From assembly GCA_030631915.1 (NCBI GenBank), contig DAOVKF010000023.1:1-13739 (forward strand): DNA of 13,739 bases, written 5' to 3'. The position numbers and the translations under genes were made by a program. The stretch's first letter is position 1. The number at the start of each line of letters is the position of its first letter. This document shows, one piece after another, positions 1 through 11,100 of the stretch. A model generated the notes under the pieces. That model saw nothing but the letters and a program-made list of their open reading frames with translations, did not search any database and had not been told where the DNA came from. This DNA is from Candidatus Omnitrophota bacterium (GTDB lineage Bacteria; Omnitrophota; Gorgyraeia; Tantalellales; Tantalellaceae).

Positions 1-2157
1 ATCCGGCAAAGAATATACCGGATCTTTCAATGAGCCGGGATCCGAGGAAAAACTATACAGTTTCTTCAGGGCTTCGCCTGTGGCGGTGGAATAATCACCG
101 GGCGCGCGATACTGCCTTAACTGGCCTATAAGGTTGCCCACTATGTTAGGCACTTCAAACTGCTTTTGCCTCGCCGCTATCTGCCCCGCGAATTCCGCGG
201 CAAGCTGGGAATATCTGAACATGGCGTATGCCGCGAGATTTGTTTTCTGGTCGGCATAATCCGAATAAAAATCAGGGACATTCTCCATGTCAATGTAATC
301 CCCAAAGTCGGATTCTTCCCATTCTCGCCTGTGCGTCTGCGGGTTGATCTTCAGGGTTTTCATCCTGTAACTGTCCGCCAGCGATTCGAGATCTCTCACA
401 TGCTCAAGTTTATCCGATGTGTATAAACCGCTCCGGAGGGCCAGTATATCCTCAAACTCATTTATAAGGTTATCCGCTATGCTCTCGGCATTTGCCGCCT
501 CAGCCTGGTCCAGAAGCGAAGCGTTGTCCATACTGTCCGTCCCGCTGTCCCAGTATGCTTTTATGTAATCGCGAAGATAGGTCTCGGCCGTGCCCGGGAA
601 ATCAAGCACAGCCGGTGCACAGTCATAGTTGAGATCGCCGGAATCGAACATCCCGTCAAGCCAGAGTTCTTTCCCTCTTATGTCCCGGGCAAGGTCGTTG
701 CGTTTCTGTATGTACTGCCACAGAACCCTTTCGATGGAATAAGCGTATCTGTGCATGAGGCCGGGGCTCTCGGCGTAACGCATATACTCGTTCTGCCTCA
801 TCCATTCTTTAAGGTTCTGTGTGAACTCGTCGTCCCCGGGCCCGCCGGAACTGTAATCCCCGCCGATCTCTATATCCGGGCCGGGGATCCATACCGGGTC
901 AACCCTTCTGTTCGTGTTATCCGTATCATCATCCTGGTGCCCTGTTGAACAGACCCCCGCGATAGAAGACGTCAGCCTTTTCTCATTCTGGACCCGTGTC
1001 GTGTAAAGCTGGTAAGACATGGCCATCTTCTTGTCTGTCATGTACTTATACAGGTAGAGCGCCTTATCCACAAAAGTCTTTTTCTCTGTCGTGCCCTCTG
1101 TCAACAGATCAAAGACGAACTTTTCTTTAAGCCCTTCACTGTAGGTATCGGTCGAATAAAGCGCGCTCTTGACGGCTCTTTCCACATCGCCGGTATAAGT
1201 CGAATAGGCTCCCGCGATCGTGGCGGCCGCTTCATCCATGCCTGTCTTCAGGCCATCCAGCTTTACCGTGACCGCTTCGTCCCCGTCATATATTTCATAT
1301 ATGGTATCGTAGCCTGCTCCCAGCAAAAATACCGGCATCGAGCCCGTGGAAAATTCCCCTGCCGTCTGCACCCAGTCGGAAAACTCCGTGCCGTTCATAT
1401 ACGCGCCGCTCTTCCTGAAAGCCGCGGCATCTTCAGTGAACGAGCCGGTAACATAATCCAGAACTATTTGCGTAAAAGCCTTGAACTCACCCAGATCGAG
1501 TTTTCCGTCAGTGGCATTCTTCCTTCTCACCCCGCTATCGGTTATGTCCAGCACCTCTCTCTTCAGAAAATTGGCCCATGTCGGAAAGATGGCCCCCTCC
1601 CCGAGCTCGTGTGTTTTCCATATCATGTTGTTGTAGATACTTATCCCGGTCATCAGGCCGCTTAAAGTCGAGGACTGCATCAGCATCTGCGACATTGCGA
1701 AGTCCTTCCAGTTGAAGTTGCCCCAGACCTCTGCCATGTAGTCCAGCGGCGCATACCCGGTCGGCCTGAGCGAGTTGAACGACCAGTTATAGACCACGCT
1801 CTTGTTCCTGCCGGCATTGGACATCCCGAGATAATCGGCAAGTCCTTCTCCCAGACCTTTGGCCGCGTCATCTATGGTGATGTCCCTGTTCAACCGCAGG
1901 CTTTCCACGGTATTGCCGAGCCTTACAAGCTCTTTCTCGACGTCGGCTGTCCATTCTTCCAGGGAGCCGCGTTCGTGATCTTCGCCGTCGGTACCGGTTA
2001 TCTTCCCGCCTTCTATCTCATAATCCATCTGTTCTCTCATCTCATAGTACATGAGCTCCGTAAGGGAGACCGGGGCGCGCTCAAACGTAAAATAAAGGTT
2101 CTGGCCGTAATCCTCGCCGAACTTGAGCTCTTTATCCTTCCACAGGGAGACCATTTC
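1..2157 (-). other. Helical C-terminal portion within the window (residues 3861-4579), function unknown
   Basis: After the beta region the sequence becomes mixed and mostly helical, with many Trp, Tyr and Met residues, for example NWSFNSLRPTGYAPLDYM, NFNWKDFAMSQMLMQ and EVPNIVGNLIGQLRQY. Y-[ST]-[ST] copies recur at Y4178, Y4194, Y4245, Y4439 and Y4549. An EF-hand-like loop sits at 1483-1548. An Asp/Asn-rich turn (HQDDDTDNTN, about 907-936) looks like a linker. No catalytic motif or known toxin domain is recognisable, and the protein continues past position 1. Confidence 0.65.
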
Positions 2158-5100
2158 CGCGACGCGGTCGTTGAACTCCTCAAGCTTATAGTCACCGTAT
2201 TTAAGCGTTACTCCGGTATACGTCCTGTCCGACATGTCGCTGCCCTTATAAACGTAGACCACATAATCCCCGTCAGACCCCTCACAGAAAAAATCGTAAT
2301 TACCGAAACTGTCCGGCAAAAGTGCGACAGTGGAATATCCGGCGCTTGTTTCCGCGTCCGCGGCGTGCCATGTGTCTTTTATCGCGCCGTTTGAATCAAG
2401 CTCCAGCGTGAATGTCTCCGGGGATTCGAGTTTTTCCGGGTCGTCGGCGTACCTGAATATCCAGGCGCCGCTTTCGTTCTTCTCCCACTTCCAGTGGGTT
2501 TCACCGGACGTGTACTCGCCTCTCGCAACCGCTTTCTGGGCGAACAGTTCCCCGTTGATGTATTTTTCCTCATACTCGTATTCCTTCCAGCTGCTGTAAT
2601 CGGCGGAAAGGACCGGCACCCATTGCCAGTCCGTCCATTTTTTCGTCATCTCGACTGGATGTCCGTTCTCGTCGGTCCTGACCCTGCCGTCCTCATCGAC
2701 CGCATACTCATAGCTGACGGGCATCATATCGCCTCTGACGCTCCTGCGCTGTTCCGCTATTGTATGGCCGTCGGAATTCTTTGTGATATTCGACCCGTCA
2801 TGGGAATGTATGTAAGTCTCGACCGGCCTGCCGTTATACTCGTCACGTACTATGCCGTTCGGACCGGTCAAATACGCATATTTGCTGAGACCACCGTAAC
2901 GGTCGACCTGCATTATGGTGTTGCCGTCCCTGTCCACAAACACCGCGGTGCCTTCGGAAGTCGGCATATAGTCCTCATCCGTAAAGACCTTATAAACGAG
3001 ATCTTCGGACAGCACCTGAGCCTCTATTCCGGAAAGTCCCTGTGCCGTATCCGGATTGGCGGTCACAGCGGTGATAAGGCCTTTTTCGCTGTCTATGAAA
3101 TACCTGTAATAATGGAACACGCCTCTGTCATCAACTTCGCTGACAATTCTTTCATGACCGGGTTCTCCCTCGTAAATAAACGTCTTTCTGGTCACCGGTT
3201 TTTTGCCGTAGAGGGACGTACCGTAACCCGCGTAATAATCGGCGACTTTGCGCAACAGGCACCTGTCCCTGGAATAATAAAACCTGGAGACGCTCGCCAG
3301 TTCTTCGGGATTATCAGAGGCGGGATCCCTGCTCGCGCGGTATTCCTTTACCACCACTACCTTCTCTTCCCCTTCGAACCCTGAGTACCATGTGACTCTC
3401 TGGCCTTGTTCCGGCAGGTCGAAAGTGCTCGTCCTCGCGAGGCTCCTCATCACGATATCATAATCATAGACCGTCCTGTACTCGGAAGTCATGCCGGGCA
3501 TTGTCCCCGTCATCTCGAACGGTTTCTCGAACCCGCGCAATCCCCGGTACGATATAGCGCCGCCGCTCGTGCCGCCGTCCAGATGATATGACGTCGTTTT
3601 TCTCTCGATCAGACGGTCTTTCGCGAACAGACCTTCCAGGTCGGGAGAATAGACGTCGGCGGGCGGAGGACCATAAGTATACAGATCCATGGACGTCAGC
3701 TCGCCGTCCACACGGGTGGTGACCTTCTCTATTCGTCCTCTCCCGGGTTCTTCGGGGGCGTATTCGCTCTCTATCCTGACCTCCTGTTCGATATACCCGG
3801 TTGTCTTGTATTCGGCCGGGATATGGTCGTAAATCATCCGGTTGGTCGTAGATATCCCGCCGGCCAGGCCGCCGTAAGCAAATTCCGTTATACTTTCAAT
3901 CGATGTCCCGTCGTCGTAATAAGTCGTTCTCTTCATTGGCACCTCTCTGCCGCGGCGCTGGTATTTTATCACATCGTTCTCCCCGTATTCTGTCACGGCT
4001 TCCAGGTCAAAAGTGTCCTGGTAATACGTCTTCTGCTGCTGGCATATGCCATAGGGGTCAGGTACTGAGATCGTTGTGTTCATTATCGCCATCGAGGGGT
4101 CATAATACCTTATATCAGCTGTCTGATACTCCATGCCGCTCGCCCCGTTGTAAAAGGTCTCATGCGTGAGCAGCCCGCCATTGAAATATGTGCGCGTCCT
4201 GTTGAGGGCGGCGGTCACCTCGTCACCGAACGTGGACTCTCCGGCGCCTGTCACGCTCTCAAGCTCCGCATCGGTCAGCGGAGTACCGGCGGCCGGGCTG
4301 ACAATGCTCAGCGCCGAGCCGTTCCACGCGTTCATAAAATCGATTTTGGATACAATGACCGGCCTTGCGTTCTCAAGAACGGTAAGCATGTCCATTTCGT
4401 TCACGTCCGTTACCACGGCGTAATGGTCCCCGTTCACATTCACCAGGACCCGTTGCCCGCTGCTGACAAGGCTCTTTAACCCGTCAAAGTCGAGCCAGTA
4501 AGCAAAAACATCCTGACCGGCCCAGTCAGGGTCCCGGACCAGCTCTTTCATGGCGGCAAGCGAGACCTCAATATCCCCCGCCGGTGTTTCCGTAATAACG
4601 CCCCTTTCGATATCTTTTATTATCAGATACGCTGCCATGCTGCCTAACTGGACCGCAAAATCAGTGATCGCGTAAAACGGTTCGATAAAGGAAGCCAGCG
4701 CGTCGAAAGCGCTCATGGCGAAATGGCCGGGCTGTGAATCCAGCCAGCCGATCAGGTCCTGAGCGGCCTCCGGCCTGTTCTGAAGCAGCCAGTCCGATAC
4801 CCGCGAAATAACGTCTTCCCTGATCGCCTCGTCCATTGTCTCGTTTATGAATCTGTGGGGGACAACCGCTTCGAGAAAGTCCAGCGCGGCGTCCATTTTT
4901 CTCAATTCCCGGTCGGCATACTCCCGGATAAGCCGCCCGGATCCCTCATCCTCAGGAGGCGCGGCGCTGTAAATATCCGAGTGTTTCTCTTCAGCCTGTT
5001 TTTTCAGTTTATTGATCTCCGAGGTGTCAACAGGCGAATCTACCACGCTCAGCGCAATGTCACGCACAGCCCCGACAATGCCCTGCAGGTCTTTCAGTTC

Positions 5101-8100
5101 ATTCATGGCCGCGCCCAGTTTTCTGGCGGACAGGGTATATTCCGTTGTATAGAAACCGGCTAACCCGGCAAGCGCCTCTACCACTTCCGGACCCCTGCCC
5201 GCAAGGACGTCGGTCACTGTCGTTCTGGTTATATCCGTTATATCCGTCATATCGAAACACTTAAGCGCGAGCGAACTTGCCTTTTCGGAAATATAGGTCT
5301 GGGCCCAGGCCTTCAGTTCCTCACCCTCAGGGCCCGCCGGCCCGCTTTCACCGGGTCCCGGTCCCTCGCTCAGGTCCAGCACAGGCACGCCCGGTATGAT
5401 ACCAATGCCCGTAAGGGCCTGCCATACCGGCGGGAGATCGTTCTCCAGGATACCCCATACCTCGTCGACCTTAGTGTCAAGAACGGTCAGGCCCGTATTG
5501 GCCGGATCCGCTGACAGGAGCGGGGTTATCAGTTCCCTCGTCTCCACCGAATAGTTATACAGTTCCTCTATCCTGCTGATAAGCGTCGCGGCCAGGTCCG
5601 CGTCCATGCAATAAGTATCGGCGCCTGCCACTTTATGGCTGTTAATGAGTTCCGCGAGCCCTGTGATATTCTCGATCGCCATATCCATCGCGGTATCTCT
5701 CGCGGAAAGGACTTCGTTCTCTATTACCTGGTCAACGTGGATGTTGACCGCCTCGGCTACCGGAAAATCAGGGCCGCCTGAAGCTGGTCTGCCTGACATC
5801 ATGGCGCCTAACGCGTCCGCCCATTCCGCCCCGGCCTTTTCCATTTCCAGTTCGGATACGGCTTTTCGATTCACAAGGTCATTCCTCGCCGCCAGTTCCG
5901 ACTCCTGATAGGTAAGAGCGGCGAGCGCCGCGACTTTCGCGGTATTCAGTCCAGACTCCGCTTCATCAAGCTCCGCGCGCATCTGCTCCGCGTCATTAAG
6001 CAGCAGGTCGATCTCCCGGGTTATCTTGTCCTTTTCCTCTTTCCGCAGGTTTTCTTTCCTTCCTGCCAGTTTAAGGTCCTGCAACGCCTCTTCATATTCG
6101 ATCCTTGCCTCATTGATCCGGAATTGGAGCAGGCCCACGGCCTCCGGATCGTCCTGGCCGGCCAGGGACTCTTCCAGATCCCAGAGCCGGATCCTCTTCT
6201 CCTCCAGGACAGACTCGGCGCCTGCCGTTTCCTCTTGAGCCGCCCTGTACTCACCTTCTATATACGCGTATAACCCGTCAAAAGTATCGCCCCCGTTCAA
6301 TCTGTCCCTTATATCCGCCACAGCGGCCTCGTCAGCCAGGTCATCGATATACAGCGCGTTAATGCTTCCTATATACGCGCCAAGTTTGCCTTTGACGCTT
6401 TCCAGCTCTCTCTCATAACCGTTGACCTCCTGTTGTTCAAGCTCTATTTCTTTCTCGTATTCCCGGTATTCCTCACGGCATCGGCTATTGTATTCTTCAA
6501 ACGCCTGAAGCGCGGCATCATATTCTTCCTTCTTTTTATTATATGTTTCCCGTGCGGCCCTTTCTTCCTTTACCCTATCGAGAATGAAACTGATGTCCCC
6601 ATCCAGCTCCGCACCGGCGTTCAGAAGATTCGCCGAATCGCAGGCATCCTGAGCCATACCGGCAAGGGTTTCAAGCAGGGCCATGACCCTTGAATTGGAA
6701 ACAAAGGTATCCGAACCGTTCATTCTTTCCGCCATGACCTTAATGAGCCCCTCGTATTCGTCTTTCCGCGCCGTAAATCCGTCCGCAGTATCAACCATGG
6801 TATCGACACTCCCGGCTAATTCCCTCAGTTTGTCCTCGCTGTCAATATTGACGATGTCTTCGGTCCGGATCTTCTCAGCCGCCGCTTCCTCTGACAGGAC
6901 CTTATAATTCTCCTTCTCGGACTCCGCGGCCTCCAGCGCTGATCCTACCTCATAATAAGAGCGTTTGATATCATGACCCGCAAAAGAGATGTTGTTAACG
7001 GCCTTTGAACTTTGTTCAGACATGCTGCTGTCGCCCTGCACCACATTCCTGCGGTTGGGACTGATCTTCTCAGCGAGCTGCTGATACTGCCCTGAGGCGT
7101 AAAGCGCGTCATCCTTTACGCCTTCATAAGACGGTTTTACCGCATGACTTATGATCCTGCCGTCGCGCCATATCCACTCCCCTTTATCTTCATCCCAGTC
7201 TTTTATCACGATCCTGTTGTAACCCGCCTCCTGAAAAAGGTCCACCTGAGTGTTCGGACTCAAGAATTCGGCAGGCGCTCCGTCAGGACTTGCATATATC
7301 CCGGTGATGATATTGTCTTTGAACGTGATATAATAATTCCGCTCGCCTGAAGGCGTCCTTTCGGTAAAAGCGGGCTCCAGAGTATTCGGCGATACAAGGA
7401 TCGATTCGGTTTCCGCTACAGGTCCGGTCGGCCCGACCTCGAATCCATAAAGATCTATTTCCTCGTTCTTTTCAGTTTCCAGCGCGTTGAGATAATCCCG
7501 CCACTCGCCCTCAAAACTTGAGTCTACCGGCTGTTCATCGGTCTTGAGCCTGTACTGCGTGGATGAAGGATCATAAGCGTATTTCCAGTCACCGGCTTCC
7601 GTCTTGTACTTCTTTGTCCATTCGGACAGATATACCCCGGCGGTACTCGTGTATACGCCCCTGGTGTATCTCAGGGTATCTTTATGTCCGCCCACCTCGG
7701 TTATCAGGGCTTCTATCTCTGCGTTAAAGACGTCCCTGGCCGCTGACTTCTGCTCGATCCTGTGCATAAGGCCGTCTCTTGTAAGCTGTCGTTTTAAGAC
7801 AAGGGTCCTGAGCGCGCTGTTTTCCGGATCTCCGTCCAGATCCGACGCGGCAGTATTATATTCCTGTTCCGCCGCGGCATACTGTTCTGACAGCATGTCT
7901 ATCTCCCTCTCCAGTATTCGCACATCAGTATGTAATCCTTTCTTCCTGTCTTCCTTTTTAACGATACGGTCAAAGACCAGTTCCGCCCTCTTTTCAAAAC
8001 GCCCCATTTCATCTTCACCGGTCTTCATTACCGCCTCTGAAACATCGGCGGCTATCTTCTGCATGGCGATCTCGTCCCACATCCTTTTGGTCTCGGCCCA

Positions 8101-11100
8101 TGCTTTCAACATGCCGCGGTCCTTATCATTAGCCGTGCCCATCACCGCAAGGTCCACGGGAATACCGTTCGCCTGTGATCCGGCTTCTCCCGCGAGCGCA
8201 AAAGCGCTGCTCGCCAGCCCGGCGCCGTCATACACGATATCCCCGGCTGAAAGCAGTGATGCCTGGCCGAGGCGGTAAAGCTCTTCCGCGTATTCCGCGG
8301 CATCATACACGGAGTCGACTATTTCCCCGGCCTTCAGCGCGAACCCGTATTCATCGGCATCGCTGATATCCGGGTTGTTCACAATAATGGACAATATCCC
8401 TTTAAGTTCCCGCAGTTTATCCAGCACATTGTCCTCTATATGCGCGTTCGCTTCGGTTATAATAGCCCCGGCCTCGTCTGTATACCGTTTCACGGCGTTC
8501 TGTATGAGATACTCTGTTTTCACGAGTATTTTTTCCTCCGTGGACCTGGTTATCAACTCTGCCGTGGCCCCGTCCACCAGGTTGCCCTCCGGATCGATCC
8601 AGTCCACTCCCTCGACCCGCGACCAGTTTGATTCAGCTGACTCCCGGAAAGAATCCATTGCGTGTTTCCGGCTGTTAAAATCAGCGAGGGCGCCGCTAAA
8701 CCCGTTTACCAGTTCATCGATACGCGATTCGACCGCTGTCAGTGATACTTCGGCATCCGGATCGATTATCTTTCCGTATATGAGGTCCAGTATGTCATCC
8801 GCTATACCCCCCGCCCGGTAGTCGTTCTCGGCCATCTCAGAAACGGCACGGGCCAGGTCAGCGCCATTACCGTCTGAGGACCCGATCAGCTTCAATGTAT
8901 CATACAGGTCACCCCGTATATCGCAGTCCGTATTATCACCACTGGAAACGCTATATACCGGAAGCCCCAGGCCATCGTGGGTCACGAGATCGTAATAATG
9001 GGAATATCCGTTAAGTTTATCCGAGATCTTTCCCTTTATGTCCATGTTCACGGATTCAAGATTCGCCTTATCCTGCCTGAGTTTATCGGCCAGGGAGGCT
9101 GTTTTATCTATCTCCGAGTTGATCGCTGCCTGTCTGCTTTTCAGTTCCCCTATCAACTGGTCGCTGTCGTCAGGGATAATATATTCGCAGGCGCCGGAAT
9201 CTGTCGTAATTCGTGATCCGTAATCGGCAACTGATGATAGAAGAGACCCGTATTCGTCGTATACGCCCTTGTTCCCGCGGAGCCCGGCTGTCAGGTCTTT
9301 CAGTTCCAGCAGGACGTCTTCGGCCGCCATATCCGGGTCCTTTGAAAGTATAAGCGCGGATACTCCGGCTATGAACGCGGCGGAAAAAGACGTCCCGGCT
9401 TCTCTTCTGTCAGCCCCTTCCAGTGTCACGACATCCCACGGCGCCAGGAGGTCAAGCGCGTTTCCATAGTTGCTCCACGGCGAGATCGTCCCGTCCGCGT
9501 CAACAGAACCGATAGCGCTCACCCCGTCCTGCCCTGCCACGCTGGTCTTCAGGATAAGGCGGCCTTTATTGCCGGCCGCGGCGATAAGCAGAGCCCCCTT
9601 GTTTACCGCGTGATCTATCGCGTCTTTTAACCGCTGGGACACGGGGAACAGGAAGAAAGGCATGGCAAGCACGCGGGCGCCGCTCTCTATAGCGTAATAT
9701 ATCGCATCAGCCACTATGTCTGATGTTGTCCTGCCCTCTTCGTTCAGTATCTTGAGCGTGAGTATGTCAGCTTCCGGGGCGACTCCCTTTCCATCCTCGC
9801 CCTTGATAACACTGGCTGTCTTTGTGCCGTGGCCGAGAACGTCCATAAATTCTTCGGGTTCGCGGCCCGTAAAATCGTATTCGCCGAGGAGGTCGATGTT
9901 GAGCACGTCCGTATCGATACCTGAATCGAGTATGGCGACTGTAATACCTTCCCCTGTCGAAAGCTTTTTGAGCGTTTCTATATTCTCAAAGAAAGATTCC
10001 ACACTAATCCCCCGCTCCTCCTCTGCGGGTCCTTCTTCGAGCAATATCGACGCGTCGCCGGAACTCGTATACCCGCCCGTCCCCAGTGTGGTATAACTCG
10101 CCATTTTCAGGGCAAAAGTCAGTTCCAGCTCTTTTTGCCGGGCTTCTTTGTACGTGTCGGACAGGTTCCTCTTTTCACTGATCTGGGCTCCATCGATCTG
10201 GAGCAGAGGATCCATCATCCTGTTATAACCCGCATTCGCCTGCTGCCTCAACCTGGCGTTTTCAGTCGAATATTTGGCGCTGAGTGTTTCATTCCATGAC
10301 TCAGCCCTCAGCAGTTTCTGCTCTTCTCCGTCGTAATTAAGCAGGGTCGAACCGTCAACGTAAGTCCCGAAAACGTATCCATAGTCGGGGTTCCAGCTGC
10401 CCGGGAGCTTGCCTTCGATCGCGGCGAACAGCTGCGATGAGTAGTCCACTAAAGTGTGCTGTCTGTTCTCCAGCAGTGTCATCCTTGTGTCAAAATCCTC
10501 TTTTGCGGTGATATAGGCCCCTGAGGCGGACTGGCAGGCCTGCAGGGCCTGGTTATGGAGCTCCTGAAGGCCCGCTGAAGTGGTATACGTGGCCGCTACC
10601 GCTGCCGCCACAGCCAGTTCCACTTCCTTCAACATCTTCTGATCGTACAGGTCACCGGTAATTTCAGAGGCGATATACGCGTTCTTGTAATAACTGTTGA
10701 CTATCTGTTCGTTTTCCATGACCTTCCAGAACAGCGGGCGGGCATCCTCAGGCAGAGAATTATTCATCTTTTTTTCCATCCTGGTCTCGGTATTCAGATC
10801 TATCATCTTGAACAGGGTATCATTGAAGGAGCCGCGTTCTTCTTCCACGAAATTAAGGCAGTCCCTTGCCTTCTCAAGCGCCGGCACCCATTCGTCGACG
10901 ATATCCGCCTGGGCCCCGTCATTGACGGCGGCTATGCCGGCGGTTACGGCCCGAATGGCGTATTCCTCCCTCATCGTGACAGCGTTCTCTCTTGTCGATC
11001 CAACGCTCGCGCGGATCTTATTGTAACTTTTCGCGGCAGCGCGCGCGCTCGCGTAAAGGGCGGCCAATGCCGGGTCAACGTCTGAAGGGATATCCGGAAC

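Noticed and set aside
2494..3384. 296-codon open frame on the plus strand
   Set aside because: It is the codon-for-codon antisense of the Rhs-like beta region and exists because Leu TTA/CTA and Ser TCA codons are rare there. Its translation shows no domain, while the minus strand is clearly coding.
4600..4690. Possible transmembrane helix (FYAITDFAVQLGSMAAYLII)
   Set aside because: It contains Asp and Gln and fits the first helix of the C39-like fold, where the catalytic Cys would normally sit.
5314..5400. Possible collagen-like domain
   Set aside because: Only a few Gly-Pro pairs and no sustained Gly-X-Y repeat; a short hinge explains it better.
6021..6254. Arg/Trp-rich open frame on the minus strand in another phase
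   Set aside because: Out-of-frame shadow of the coiled-coil region, with composition unlike a real protein.
7604..8278. 224-codon Ser-rich open frame on the plus strand
   Set aside because: The Ser-rich low-complexity translation is what antisense of Glu/Ala/Arg-rich helical sequence gives. It has no recognisable motif, and the minus-strand frame runs through without a break.
8375..8821. 148-codon Ser-rich open frame on the plus strand
   Set aside because: Same artefact as above: an antisense shadow of helical sequence in the giant gene.
8821..8890. Possible EF-hand loop in the Gly/Asp-rich patch (SSDGNGADLARAV)
   Set aside because: Ligand positions do not fit the 12-residue loop and there is no paired loop nearby.
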